A stretch of DNA of 64,000 bases, from the NCBI RefSeq assembly GCF_001625215.2, contig NC_030386.2, forward strand, positions 37,079,296 to 37,143,295, given 5' to 3'. The position numbers were made by a program, and so were the translations under genes. The notes below the pieces were generated by a model. It ran no database searches, was not told where the DNA came from, and saw only the letters and a program-made list of their open reading frames with translations. Positions 48,201 to 60,460 of this stretch are shown one piece after another. The stretch comes from Daucus carota subsp. sativus. Taxonomy: Eukaryota; Streptophyta; Magnoliopsida; Apiales; Apiaceae. Positions within the stretch are counted from its first letter, which is position 1; each line of letters starts with the position of its first letter.

Positions 48201-51200
48201 ATATTTTTTTGGTCCCAAATGATTTTGCTTTATAGAGGTTAGTTTACAGAGGTTCTGTTGTATATAGCATCCGATAATGTGTCTTAAGTGAGTATATTTT
48301 TATAAATATGTGCGATTGATGAGGTTGAAGGAAATCAAACTAATAACATCTCCCAATCTTACCATGTTAAGTTACAAACTCTCCTAAGACTTCACGTGGT
48401 TTAGACTTTTGGTGTTGAAGGGGGCACTCTGGTATTCTCTCTCCAGGATAAGCATGTCTATATGCAATGATGCTATCAATCACGGCTATTCTGTATGAAG
48501 TAGTGTTGCACTAAAAATATTTTGAACAATTTTGTTTACTTCAATGGAATCAAACTATATGATGTTGAATTTAGTAACAACTAAGCTATAGAATGTGTGG
48601 CTTTTTCGGCAGATTTTTACAATTGGAACCGTGTGAAGATTCGGTATTGTGACGGTGCTTCATTTGCCGGGGATGCCAAATTTGACAATGGGGTATATTC
48701 TCTGTGAACACACTCCTATGATATTACCCGTCCCATATCTTAGTTTCTTGGCTTAAAACTCAGACTAGGTGATCTGGATAGTGTTAGCGCGGTAAGTGTC
48801 TTTAAACATTGATAGCTATTAAAAAGAAGTATAAATAGCTATTTGTTGCTGCAATTTGCATTTCTTTGAACATTCTATATATGCAGGTTGAGATTGACGT
48901 TAGTTTCAGAAACTTCCAAAACTTTATAACGTCACTTTCTTTTGCCTGAAAAGAATACCAAGACATAGAAAAATGAAAAATTTAGATATCTGCCCATAGT
49001 ATATTTTTTCCTGCAAAGATCAGAATTTTCAGGTGAAAGATGCAACGTGTGCCTACAACTCCTTAAAGATGCTTATAATTTATTTAACCTACCAATGTAA
49101 TTGAAACCATGTAGAAGTACTTGCCAAACCTCCTTGTATATATACAGGAAGTTGTAGTTGTCATGATGCTGACTAATAGTTGTTTTTTTTTTATGTTCTT
49201 GTTCGAATAAAAACAGACATCATTACTTTATTTTAGAGGGCAAAGGATTTGGCAATCAGTTATTCTAGATCTTCTCCCCAAAGGTCTACGTTATGCAAAA
49301 AAGGTGTAGTCCTCTGCTTAAGGTGATATATTCAATTCATATCATACTCTATTTTGTTTCTCTTCGTGGATTTACTAATTACTATAATGTTAAGTTATCT
49401 ATTAATAAGTTATACAATTTGGTTTATAATCAAATGCTTGCACCAACCGACTGGTTCATCAATGCGACATGTGAGTATACGGCATGCGAGTGAAGAAAAG
49501 AAACTGTGTTTGCTTAGCAAGAGAATGTGCACTTTCAAATATATTCAATTGCATAGTTTTATTTGAGTTATCTTGCTTCATTTTGTTCAGGCTTTACTTT
49601 CCGGGTGCTCTGCAGGGGGTCTGGCAGTTTTTCTACACTGTGATAACTTCACCAGTTATCTGCCAAATAATGCCAGTGTCAAATGCTTAAGTGATGCCGG
49701 ATTTTTCTTGGATGCGTAGGTTACTCATATCTTAAGTACCAGTTTACAATTTTCTACTTTGTCTTTATTTTGTGATAATTTCCCCTGTGCAGCAGAGACA
49801 TAATGCTGAACCATACTATTAGAACTTTCTATGAAGACCTAATTTCCCTACAGGTATGCAGTTTTGTCAGAGAAGAATTTTTTAGACATTTTTTTCCACT
49901 TCTTGATATATAATCTTTGTACAGCCACTTTTTTTAGAAGGTAATGATTAAAATTGTATGGAAAAATGGGATTTAAATTTAAATCAGATCGTAAAGTGGG
50001 TTATCAATAGTTTTTTTGTAGTTAAAAAAACTAAAAAATTGTAACGATTGGTGTTGTTTTACCACTTAGTTCAGTAAATTGTTGTGAGCAAAATAGGAAT
50101 AACTTGTTCGACCTGTAATTGCTGCAGGGGGTAGAACAAAACCTGGATAAAAACTGCACAATGTCTCTCTACTATCCGGCTCAAGTATGAATAGTTGAAG
50201 ACACTTCATTTAGTTTAAACTATTATAAAGCTTTTAAATTATAACAAGAAGTTATCTTGCAGTGTTTCTTCCCGCAGCATGCGATGAGATATATTAGGAC
50301 ACCTTTGTTTGTTTTAAATTCAGCATATGATGTGTACCAAGTAAGACTTTTTCTCCATCTTCTTCATGTCAATTACTACGAGTTTAACAACCTAGATGGT
50401 TTTTGTTAAATGCGAGGCCATGATAATAAGTGAAAATAAACTTTTCTGTCCACAGTTTCATCATATATTTGTGCCACCTTCTGCTGATCCGCATGGACAT
50501 TGGAATCGCTGCAAGCTTAATCCAGCAGCATGTACTCCCCTACAGATAGATATTTTACAAGGTTGTTTTTTCTTGGCACTGATGTCTTTTCAGAAGATAA
50601 ATAACTTTATCAACATTGATATACCCTTCATATAATTAAAAAAATAATTGACAGTATGGTTGTTCAGGACTCAGGAGAGAAATGCTGGCAGCTTTGTATA
50701 TTTTCTACGAATACTCAAGAAGGGGAGGGATGTTTATAAATTCCTGTTTTGCTCACTGCCAAAGTGAATCACAAGATACCTGGTATGCAGCTGACTCACC
50801 AAGAGTGCACAATAAGGTACATAACCTCATGGAGCATGATAACAATTTGATTAATGTAACAGTCATTTCTACTATATTTATACTTTGACAATTTTAGTCC
50901 TTTGCTAAACCAACTCTAAAAAAGAAAAAAAAGAGTTGATCCGCAAGGTAATTTAACTTGTCACTGTTTTAAAGCAAAGCAAATTTGTGGGGGATAATAC
51001 AGGCTGAGCAGCCGAGTAGGGATAAGCAGTTGGTCTGGTTAACCGAAAACCGAACCAAATAGCCGCAATTATTTCGGTTCGACTAATCATATTTTACATT
51101 TCTGTTTGGTTTTCTGTTCGAATGTTTCTGTAATACAAATCTCATGAAAAGTATTATGGCTTTCTGCTATCATCATTTACCAGAATTTTCTTGCAGACAA

Positions 51201-51301
51201 TTGCAGATGCTGTTGGTGATTGGTACTTTGGGAGGAGGGTCACCAAGGAGATTGATTGTGCTTATCCCTGTGACCGTACTTGCCACAACCTAATAGGCTA
51301 A
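45226..51301 (+). CDS. PAE: Pectin acetylesterase (CE13, Notum-like)
   Basis: Secreted esterase that removes acetyl groups from pectin galacturonic acid in the cell wall. Exons: 45226-45355, 45526-45608, 46473-46602, 48613-48692, 49217-49303, 49591-49715, 49793-49853, 50128-50184, 50263-50340, 50456-50561, 50668-50816, 51197-51301 (396 aa). A signal peptide ([15 protein letters not shown]) opens it. Family blocks: [19 protein letters not shown], then FEGGGWCND (oxyanion region), [23 protein letters not shown], the nucleophile motif SGCSAGG (Ser in exon 6), NSAYDVYQ with the likely catalytic Asp, and SCFAHCQSE with the likely catalytic His. Many cysteines fit extracellular disulfides. All splice phases are consistent, so the gene looks intact. 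Intron 3 (2.0 kb) is swollen by nested MITEs. Confidence 0.93.
45923..46147. mobile_element. Tourist-like (PIF/Harbinger) MITE, 225 bp
   Basis: Ends GGGGCTGTTTGG and CCAAACGGCCTC are inverted repeats, flanked by the trinucleotide TTA at 45920-45922 and 46148-46150, the Harbinger target duplication. It lies in intron 2 of the pectin acetylesterase gene. The interior carries repeated AGAAGCAGAAG and CTTCTGCTT motifs. Confidence 0.85.
46814..47337. mobile_element. Outer Stowaway-like MITE, interrupted by a second one
   Basis: Left end CTCCCTCCGTCTTCCTG and right end GACAAGGACGGAGAAG, flanked by TA at 46812-46813 and 47338-47339. The subterminal CACACACTTCAATGCTTCTC matches the family at 32576. 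It is split by the element 46891-47179. Confidence 0.8.
46891..47179. mobile_element. Inner Stowaway-like MITE, 289 bp
   Basis: Left end CTCCCTCCGTCCCCCTCAAT and right end AAAGAAATGAGAGGGAG, with TA at 46889-46890 and 47180-47181. Inserted inside the outer element, so it is the younger of the two. Confidence 0.88.
47914..48006. repeat. Tandem duplication with 58-bp period
   Basis: The segment GCTCATGTTAAACTAAGTTC and its continuation CTACATGCTGTTTAT occur twice, 58 bp apart, in intron 3 of the pectin acetylesterase gene. Confidence 0.85.
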
Positions 51302-52640
51302 TACAACAAGGAAAGGCGCTTCATACAATTAAATTTTGGTCGTTTTAGCAGAGGAGTCATGGCACAATTGCCGTTACACTATACAGGGACGTAGCACAGA
51401 TGCCGTTATACTAATCAAGTTAACTAATTTTTCCATGAGCAGATTTCGAAACTTCAATCGAGGTTCAAAAGGTCTAAGACTCTAATGGTGCATAAAAGAA
51501 AAAAAGATATAACTCTTAGCTACTAGTATTTCCATTGGTATATTATTTAGTTGGTTTATCCTGTGTGCAGAGGGTAATGGGTCATGTTTTAGATACTCGG
51601 TTAATTTTTTTAGCACACATGTTTATAATTGATTGAATTTGTATTACTTTCATAAATTTGACAAATAAAAAAAAGCTTAATTTTTATTTCGTGTGTTTTC
51701 AGTCTCTTGAGATTAAGTTCATTCAGTCTATGTTAGCAATAGCAATAAGAACCACAATCCGTTCGTTGTGGCAATGACCAGGGGGATCTCTGTAATAAAA
51801 CCTATAGAAGGGCCTGAGTTATCTATTATCATGAACAGGGTTGTATAAAGCTGGTACTGGTTCAAAACACTGGCTACCAAAAGGCCGCCCAATTTTCTAA
51901 AAACTAAGTTCGTGTTCACTTTGATGGAATTGAATGAAGATTGTAAAGAAATATGATCGAAGAAGTGAAATGAACATTCCTTGATTTCCTTCCAAAAACG
52001 GAATAAAATTTATATGTATTTTCTATCTGTCAACCCCAATTTAGAGTACAAATTTCATTCCATTCTCCACTATTTCATTACATCGAAGTGAACGTAGCCT
52101 AAGCGTTACTGAGAAGCGATAAATTCATGTTGAAAATATCTACAAACAAACCAGTATCAACATCTAAGACAGTAGGAATTGCATTCATATGGGAACCAAT
52201 ATCGTGTGATGCAACTTGTCCAGAAGATGGGACAAATATTTGCACTTGCATTACAGCAGAAAAAGAATACTTACGGAACTGCCTTGTGGTATCGCCAAAA
52301 AAGTTAATCACCATAACAACATTACGCTGCAATGAGATAGGCTTTGCTGCAACAGACTCTTTTGATCTGAGCTAGCAGCAACATCAGGAGCAGCCAGCAG
52401 GATGATTCCAGTATTAGTCATCCTTTTGGTTTGAGAATAATATCAGTAAATTCATGTTTACTTTTAGCTACTGATGAAAAAGATGATCAAACACATAGGG
52501 AGCAATAAAAACACATGTAAAAGCAGAAAATGAGATGCCATTAAGCAACAAAACCAGCAAATGTCTAGGATATGTCTGGATCAAATTGTCCACCTTATTT
52601 GAAAAAACACACAGTCCAAAATTAATCTTACTCTGCCAAC
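51302..52640. other. Convergent intergenic region with duplicated P450 3' flank
   Basis: 3' UTR of the pectin acetylesterase, spacer, then the 3' flank of the first P450. The part 52100-52400 (for example GGGACAAATATTTGCACTTG and GCTGCAATGAGATAGGCT) is matched by 57240-57470 behind the second P450. No gene was recognised. Confidence 0.6.
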
Positions 52641-55214
52641 CTAATACAAAGGTTGAACTATGAGGGGCATTCCCTTGGCAGGCCTAAGAGACAATATGTA
52701 AGCAGGGGAATGAGTGTAGTAAGGTGAAAGCGAGAACGACAACCTACTCAAAAGTAAGGTTAAAAGAATCTTGTACTCCATGATCGCAAGGTTCCTACCA
52801 ATGCACATTCTCCCGCCAAAACCAAAAGGCACATACCCCATCTTGTTTTCGCAGCCTCCATATAAGATATCAGACTCAAATCTTTCAGGTCTAAATTGGT
52901 GTACAGTGTCACCCCAAAAACCACGATCATGCATAATTGCCATAACATCAATCAAGATATTGGTCTCTTTAGGGATGATCACCCCATTTACTTCAATGTC
53001 GTCTCTTGCCTGTCTTTGTAGGCTAGGTGCAGGTGGATATAAACGTAAAGCTTCATTCATTACCCATTCCATCTGCAACACAATTGAAATTAGTAAAGAT
53101 CAGATGCAAAATATTCTACTAATTAAGTTTTTTTTGACAAATATGGCTTATAGCCTTAACCCGAGACATGGAACGACAGAGGATAAACTCTTAACCACTT
53201 AAGCTATCCAACCGTGCTCATTCTACTAATTAAGTTAAATGTAGCAGTATATAACAAAATTATTTGTGTACCTTCTCAAGTTTAGCAACTATGTTGGCAT
53301 CGACAACTTGATCTCCAACAACTTGTTTGATCTCCTCCCTGAGTTGATTTTGCCATTCGGGATGCAGAGCCAACAGAAACAGAGTCCATGTTAGTGCCAA
53401 AGCTGTGGTTTCATAGCCTCCAAAGAAAAGCGTTTTGCACTCATCCACCATTTCCTTAGTTGTTAATAACTTGAGACTTTCATCATCAGCCAGTGCCATG
53501 TTCAGTATAGTCTTTTCATCATCAGCAACACTAGCATGATCTCCAACTTTCTTTGATTTAGTAATGTCGTTTATAACCGATAAAAGAAGAGCATCAATTT
53601 CTTCACCTAGCCTTTTTGCTTCCCAGTTTTGCTTAAGGCACAAATACTTGCTAAATGGTACTCCAACATAACGGTTGGAAGTGAAAAGAGTTTGTTGCAG
53701 AGCTCTTAGTCCCTCCAGAACCTTCCTTCCATTCTCATAGGTCATACCGAAGCTTACCTTGGCTATAATTTCTCCGGTTGTCAAAATAATTTCTTTTTCG
53801 ATATCGATTTCTTGCTGGCCGGAGTTGATAATGGAGACCCAACGGTCTATCATATTATTTGTTGATGTTACCATAAAGCTTGCCAAGGCCTACACATATT
53901 TGCTCAAGTCAATATTATTCATTCACATGTATATGTAAAGCATCTCAATTTTCACAGGTTATTAGGAGTACAGCCATGTTATTTTCTTGACAATTTTTAT
54001 ATGTTGGCAATTGATAAATACACATTACATAATCATTATTCATTCATATGTCAATTTTTCGGTTGACTAAATATAAATTACGTACGGTAATAATTTTATC
54101 CAAAACAATGAAAAACATCTTCAACATTTATATTCAAAAAAATTACAAAATATATGTATATATTTTAAAAAAAGTAAGCCGTTAATTTTAAAAGGGGATA
54201 AATATCAAATACATCACTCATTGTATTTAAATATATCAAATGAGTCATTTATTGTAAAAGTGACTCGATTTAGTTGCTACTTATAAAATTTGAATCAAGA
54301 ACACCATCTGTCAATGACTAAATTGATACAAAATTTCAACTTTTTAATATCCAAGTTGATAAAAATTTTCACTGCAGTGAGTATGTTGAGTCACATTTGT
54401 AATGAGTGACTCACTTCATACATTTCAACCCAACGAGTAATGTATGTGATATTTAACCCGTTTTAAAAGTAACGGTTCTTAAACGGGCCCACTATCATGA
54501 TTTTTACAATTTTTTTTTATTTTTTAAAAGTAGAATGAGTATGTTACAGAAGGAAAACATATCGGAAACATGTCAGGACAAAACAAAATGCATCGGAAAT
54601 ATGTGACCTTAAGGTTGGGCGGAAAGAAAGCCGGCGTAAGAACATTCCGGTGACGAACCCAATCCTCACCTTCCGCCATAACTATGCCATCACCAAACAT
54701 GGCATCCCTGTCATTCTTAAAAAGCCTTGATTTTCCCCAATTCTTCCCAGGAACAGCCGCATTCATTTGCCTCAGAAACTCCGCATCCGAGACATACAAA
54801 AACGGTTCGGTCCCTAACCAGTACACAAACACCTTTCCTGCCAAAAGCAAACAAAATTCATAAATTTAACGTCATATATAACGATATCGCGGAACCAGGA
54901 TTCTGAAACAGTCGAGACTTACCGTAAGATTTTTGCCATAAAGCGAAGGAGGGGAAGACCGTTGAATAATTATCATGACTAGTCAAGTCGGTGCTAACAG
55001 GAGATGGTTTAGTTTTCTTTGATATGGTTACCATATCATTAATGTTTCCCATAGGAAATGTTGGAGGGGGTCCATTTATTCCATTCATTTGAAGCTTCTT
55101 GTATGCTTTGTTTGGCCATATCCAGAAACTCAAACTTATTTTACGCAACATCGTAAAAAGCATCGCAGCCATGGATAACAGTCCAACAGCTTTGAAAACC
55201 CAGTACAATCCCAT
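52641..55214 (-). CDS. CYP714: Cytochrome P450, CYP714 family (copy A)
   Basis: ER-bound haem monooxygenase of the CYP72 clan. Exons: 55214-54923, 54837-54608, 53889-53272, 53072-52641 (523 aa). A hydrophobic anchor (about 8-30, VGLLSMAAMLFTMLRKISLS) is followed by the proline-rich hinge NGINGPPPTFPMGN. C-helix: EDWVRHRNVLTPAF. I-helix: FFGGYETTALALTW with the acid-Thr pair. K-helix ExxR: NEALRLYPPAP. PERF: FRPERF. Haem loop: PFGFGGRMCIGRNLA with the ligand Cys. All P450 signatures are intact, so it is likely functional. CYP714 enzymes known in plants hydroxylate or epoxidise gibberellins; some asterid members oxidise triterpenes. A TATA box (TATAAAT on the minus strand, 55305-55299) lies about 85 bp upstream of the ATG. 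Closest relative here is copy B. Confidence 0.92.
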
Positions 55215-56192
55215 GGCTTTTGATTAATCTAGCTTCTTTTTTTCTCGAATAAACCTGTATCTGTAATGTTTTCTAAAGCTACACTTGTGAGAAGGTGGAT
55301 TTATATGCCAAGAGGGCCAGGGGTGGAAGAGGCCCACAGAGAATCAAAATAAAATATACTCGTAGGAAGTATTTTTTTTGCCTTTTCAGCGGGTCCTGTT
55401 TAAAAAGAGTTTATGCATATTGTACATAGATATCAGAATAAATACATGGAAGAATGATATTGGAATATTAGATACATAGATACATAGATGAGTCCGGTAT
55501 ATTTTTTGTAACAGCTGAATCTTTTCGGCTTGAGTTAAATTTATTTGAATATATGATACACCCTCCGTCTCACAATACAAGTCTCTTTTGAAAGAAATTT
55601 TTGTCTCATAATATTTGTCCACTTTGCAAATATATAATTGGCAATATTTCAAAATTACCATTCTTGAAAGTTATATAATAATTAATGAGGGTTGAATAAT
55701 AGTCTACATTTGTGCATTTATATGAGGGTACAAGTGAGAAAATATTATATAAATAATATTTTAAAAGTTATTTTAAATTGTTTTACATCGTTGTGTGTTC
55801 AGAAATAATTTCAAAATAAAATACATAATTTTTGAGGTCACATGGGTAAAGTAGCTGTTGGAAACTAATATATATACAAGCTAAATGAAATTTAGAGTTA
55901 CAAACTATCATGTTTCAAAGTTTAGGATCTGATTTGCTAATGAGCCAAAATCTGGGATTACAAAGTGTAATATACTCTAAAATATTTTGTAACAGAGCAG
56001 GCTCCATGACTAGTTTACCTTCTTCGGTGAGAAGAAAAAGTTTGGTGGCATCTGCAACTTCGTCTTGTGAGCTAATTTTGCCACTGCAAATGCATGTCTA
56101 GAAGAAGTCATTTCCGTGATAGCGTCAAATACTGTCATTTCGTGAAATTTGAAATCTGATTAGCTACTCTCTCATGGTTATGCAATTTGTTA
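55215..56192. other. Promoter of P450 copy A and spacer
   Basis: Holds the 5' UTR and TATA box of copy A (55299-55305) and a lone Stowaway-type end (CACCCTCCGTCTCACAAT) near 55560 without a recognised partner. The rest is AT-rich spacer. Confidence 0.5.
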
Positions 56193-56579
56193 GAGCAACT
56201 CCAATGCACTCATTCCTTACTTATATTTGATCTACATGGACGAGATTTGAGGATTGAGAACAAAAAGAGCTCCTCCAACGCAACTCCCTATCCCCTATTA
56301 ATTTTAGGTTAGAGAAAGTTCAACCCCTTATTTGAGGGATGAAAAAGCAACCCCCTGAATGCTCCATGTCATCACCAGCTCATATCTTCTCTTATTTTTC
56401 TGTTATTTATTAGTTCAATCTTTCTCTTTCCTTGAGTTTTATATATATATTTAAATATAGGGAATCAAATAGGGAACACCGTTGGAGCAAAATAGTTTTT
56501 TGATCCCCAATTTTTTAGGTCAACAATTAATATATAATATTTTAGGGGTTGAAAATAGGGAATTGCATTGGGCTTGCTC
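56193..56579. mobile_element. Tourist-like (PIF/Harbinger) MITE, 387 bp
   Basis: Ends GAGCAACTCCAATGC and the inverse GCATTGGGCTTGCTC, flanked by TTA at 56190-56192 and 56580-56582. The GAGCANCTCCAA terminus is characteristic of plant Harbinger MITEs. It is non-coding. Confidence 0.88.
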
Positions 56580-56799
56580 TTATGTAGTAGTAATTGGTGA
56601 CTAACAGAGTCATTACTAGTATTGATTAACAACAAAATACAGCAGGAAACAAGTAACAAAGTGAGTAGAAATAAAGTATCACACTGACAGTAGCTGAAAA
56701 AAATTAACACACTGAAATCAAGTACTGACCATTGTATTCAATTTAATTAGGTATAAATTTGATGTTTTAATCGGTTCATCAGGTCTTAGGGGTCTCCAC

Positions 56800-57026
56800 C
56801 GTTTGTTCACATTCTTACTCTGAAGTCTGAACCCAAAGGGCACATACCACATCTTGCTGCTGTAGCCTACATGCACACGCCATCAGCATCAGAGCTCCCC
56901 GGTCTAAAATCGTCAGAACCGTCACCGGTCACACCAAAGACCACAACCATGGTTCATGACACTATATCGATCCACATATTTGTACCTCTACGGATGGCAT
57001 TGGCAGCTTCGCCTACCCAGATGTCA
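56800..57026 (-). pseudogene. CYP714 P450 relic (last-exon fragment)
   Basis: A diverged piece of a P450 last exon, from the region just after the K-helix through the PERF region towards the haem loop. It matches copy C better than A or B, for example ATATCGATCCACATATTTGT and GCACATACC-CATCTTGCTGC. The stretch encoding the haem-ligand Cys is missing, several small indels break the frame, and no other exons are present. It shows that at least a fourth copy once existed between A and B. Confidence 0.8.
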
Positions 57027-57149
57027 ATACTGTTTTAAAATACGACCAAACGCTCTCTTTGATTTATAAAAACTTGGCAGCTTCGCCTACCCAGATGTCA
57101 ATACTGTTTTAAAATACGACCAAACGCTCTCTTTGATTTATAAAAACTG
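57002..57149. repeat. Tandem duplication, 2 x 74 bp
   Basis: Two practically identical 74-bp copies starting at 57002 and 57076 (GGCAGCTTCGCCTACCCAGA and onward). The first copy overlaps the end of the P450 relic, so the duplication arose after the relic had decayed and carries part of it along. Confidence 0.93.
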
Positions 57150-57635
57150 TTTTCGCTTAAAAAATGAATTCATTTTTAGTTATGGTCATACAACCGTCAA
57201 GTGCCCTGCTCTGCGAAAAAATTATCTTGTAAATATTCAGCAACAAACCGAGAACAAGAAAACCATGATCAACACCTAAGAAAGTAGCAACTAGCTACTG
57301 CATTCATTACGGAACCAACAGTGCGCGGTGCAACTTGTCCAAACAATGGGACAAATATTTGCACTTGCATCACAATAGAAAAATTATCTCTATGAAACAG
57401 CCTTGCGGCGTAAAAAAATTATGCTGCAATGAGATAGGCTGTGCTGCAACAAACTCAAAGATGATCAAACACATGCATACAAGTACTAGAAACACATATA
57501 TAAGTAATAATATGAAATGTTATTTAGCAACAGACAATCTAAGATTGCAAGGTCTAGAATATGTCTGCTTACAATTGTCCACGTTATTTGGAAAGCACAC
57601 AATCGAAAATTAATCTAACCTGCCGGAGTGCCAAC
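57150..57635. other. 3' flank of P450 copy B
   Basis: Homologous to 52100-52440 behind copy A, with many indels. It marks the extent of the segment duplicated together with the P450 gene. No gene was recognised. Confidence 0.65.
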
Positions 57636-60017
57636 CTAATACAAAGGTTGAACCACGAGGGGCATTCCCTTGGCAGGCCTAAGAGACAACATGATGGCAG
57701 GGGAATGAGTGTAGAAAGGTGAAAGCGAGAACGAAAACCTACTCAAGATTAAGGTTAACACAATCTTGTACTCCATGATTGCAAGGTTTCTACCAATGCA
57801 CATTCTTCCTCCAAAACCAAAAGGCACATACCCCATCTTGTGTTCGCATCCTCCATATAAGTTATCAGGCTCAAATCTCTCAGGCCTAAATTGGTGGACT
57901 GTGTCGCCCCAAAAGCCACGATCGTGCATAATTGCCATAACATCAATCAAGATATTGGTGTCTTTAGGGATAATCACCTCGTTTACCTGAATGTTATCTC
58001 TTGCTTGTCTTTGTAGGTTAGGCGCAGGCGGATATAATCGTAGAGCTTCATTCATTACCCACCCCATCTGCAACAACATTCAAAAAATTAAAAATCAGAA
58101 ACAAATGATTCTACTAAATTAAATTTAGCAGTATATGATGATAAAAGTATTTATGTACCTTCTTAAGGTTATTAACCATGCTGGCATCTACAACTTGATC
58201 TCCTACAACTTGTTTGATCTCTTCCCTGAGTTGATTTTGCCACTCGGGATGCACGGCCAAGAGGAACAGAGTCCATGTCAGTGCCAAAGCTGTTGTTTCA
58301 TGGCCACCGAAGAAAAATGTTTTGCACTCATCCACCATTTCTTTAGTTGTTAACGACTTAGCACTCTCGTAATCAGCTAGCATAATGTCCAACAAATTCT
58401 TCTCACGATCAGCAGAAAAACAAGATTGATCTCCATCTTTCTTTGATTTAGTTTTGTCTTCTATAAGCGCCAGAAGAAGAGCATCAATCTCGTCACCTAG
58501 TCTTTTTGCTTCCCGGTATTTCTCCAGGCACAAAAACTTACTAAATGGTACTCCAACATAACGGTTGGAATTGAACAGAGCTTGTTGCATAGCTCTTAGT
58601 CTCTCCAGCACCTTTCTACCATTCTCGTAGCTCATACCGAAGCTGGTCTTGGCTATAATCTCCCCTGTTGTCGTTATCATTTCTTTTTCGAAATCAATTT
58701 CTTGCTGCCCAGAGTTGATAATGTTGGTGCATCGGTCTATCATATTATTTGTTGATGCTACCATTAAGCTTGCCAAGGCCTACATGTTTTTCTTGAATAA
58801 TTAGACTAATACACTTTATGAGTTATGAAAAGTATTCTAAAAAGGATAAATCGGTTCTATGCCGCAAGAGAGCTTAAGCCGTTAAACGGACTCATTAAGC
58901 GGATTAATTAATTATATTCAGATATATTATTATTATTTTAGATTAGATTTGTTAATAATTTAAACTTATAATATTCTTGATGATAATACTTTTTTCATAA
59001 AATTTTGATATAATTATAATCATATTATCGTTTTGACCGCTTCTTCCGCTTAATGACTGTTTAATTCGCTTAATAATCTAATAATCTGTTTAATTTTCAA
59101 AAACGCTCAATCACCTGTTTTGTACAAAATTGATGCGCTTTAGACACCAAATATATTTAGACAGTCGTTTGCGACAGCTTAATACGCTTTCTAGAATACT
59201 ACTTATGAATATATACTGCAAATACTTATTGCTTTTCTTATCAGTAGTAGTAAATTAAGAAATATACTATTTATTGCCTATTATCATTAAGAAATTGTAA
59301 CCACCATAACCCAAATATATCATGACTTTCTAATTATTTACATTACTTAAAAAAATAAAATGAGTATCTTTCAAGAAAAAAATACTGTATTCGGAATCTG
59401 TCACCTTAAGGTTGGCCGGTAAGAAAGCTGGCGTAAGAACATTCCGATGACGAACCCAATCCTCACCTTCAGCCATTACTAAGCCACTTCCAAACATTGG
59501 TTTCCGATCATTTCTGAAAAGATTTGATTTTCCCCAATTCTTCCCCGGAACAGCTGCATTCATTTGCTTCAGAAACTCCGCATCCGAAACGTACAAAAAT
59601 GGTTCGGTTCCTAGCCAGTACACAAACACCTTTCCTGCCAAAATATAATCACATAATCATCACAAACAAAGTTCATATCATATGTAACGATATCGCGGAA
59701 CCAGGATTCTGAAACAGTCGAGACTTACCGAAAGATTTCTGCCATAAAGCAAAGTAGGGAAAGACCGTTGAATAATTATCGTGGGTGGTCAAATTGGTAT
59801 TAACGGGAGATTGTTTGCTTTTCTTTGATATAGCTACCATATGAGTGATGTTTCCCATAGGAAAACTTGGAGAAGGGCCGTTTATGCCACTCCTTTTAAG
59901 CTTCTGGTATGCTATGTTGGGCCATAACCAGAAGCTTAAAACTATTTTACACAAGACCAGGAGAAGCATCGTCGCGATGGCTAATCCAACATTTTTGAAA
60001 ACCCAGTTCAATTCCAT
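57636..60017 (-). CDS. CYP714: Cytochrome P450, CYP714 family (copy B)
   Basis: Same four-exon structure and length as copy A: 60017-59729, 59634-59405, 58779-58159, 58067-57636 (523 aa). N-terminal anchor VGLAIATMLLLVLCKIVLSF, hinge NGPSPSFPMGN, I-helix FFGGHETTALALTW, ExxR in NEALRLYPPAP, PERF, and haem loop FGFGGRMCIGRN are all intact. Copy B is strikingly similar to copy A even in intron 1 (a shared run around GATTCTGAAACAGTCGAG), the leader and the TATA region (TATAAAT at 60096-60090 on the minus strand). This indicates a recent tandem duplication. Differences cluster in the F-G region (for example SKKDGDQSCFSADREKN against SKKVGDHASVADDEKT), where substrate contacts are expected. Gibberellin or triterpene substrates are possible by family. 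Confidence 0.92.
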
Positions 60018-60212
60018 GGCTTTAGATAATCTAGCTTCTCTCTTTCTCGAATAAGCTTGTATCTGTTAATGTTTTCTCACATGGGGTTGATTTATAAGGC
60101 AAGGGGACCGGTGGCTGAATCAGGGCCCAGTGGAGAGAGAACAAATAAATAAAATAAGTACACGTACACGAAATATAAAATCTTAGATGCGCATATATCA
60201 AAATAAGTATAA

Positions 60213-60460
60213 GGGGCCGTTTGGCTGAGCTTAAAATAAGTGCTTCTTGCTTAAAATAAATAAGTGGAGTAGAAGTTAGAAGCCAGACAAGACTTATAAG
60301 TGATTAAAGTGTTTGGCAAATAAGCAGAAGTCCTGAAACAAAAGCTAGCATTCCTAGCTTTTTATAAGTGCTTCTTGACTTATTACACAAACAGTACGAA
60401 ATAAGTACTTCTAACTTATAAGCCTAGAAGTCGGCTTAAAAGCCGTAGCCAAACACCACC
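60213..60460. mobile_element. Tourist-like (PIF/Harbinger) MITE, 248 bp
   Basis: Ends GGGGCCGTTTGGCT and AGCCAAACACCACC are inverted repeats, flanked by TAA at 60210-60212 and 60461-60463. Inserted about 200 bp upstream of P450 copy B, outside its TATA box. Same broad family as the element at 45923. Confidence 0.85.

Noticed and set aside
49293-49690. Overlapping short plus-strand frames in the pectin acetylesterase
   Set aside because: They mix exon and intron sequence in wrong frames; exons 5 and 6 of the esterase explain the coding signal.
52771-53202. Plus-strand frame conserved at all three P450 copies (also 57766 and 61983)
   Set aside because: The shared start is only the reverse complement of the conserved haem-loop region, so the conservation is explained by the P450 exon.
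56193-56579. Promoter element or small gene upstream of P450 copy A
   Set aside because: Clear inverted termini and a TTA duplication make it a Harbinger-type MITE.
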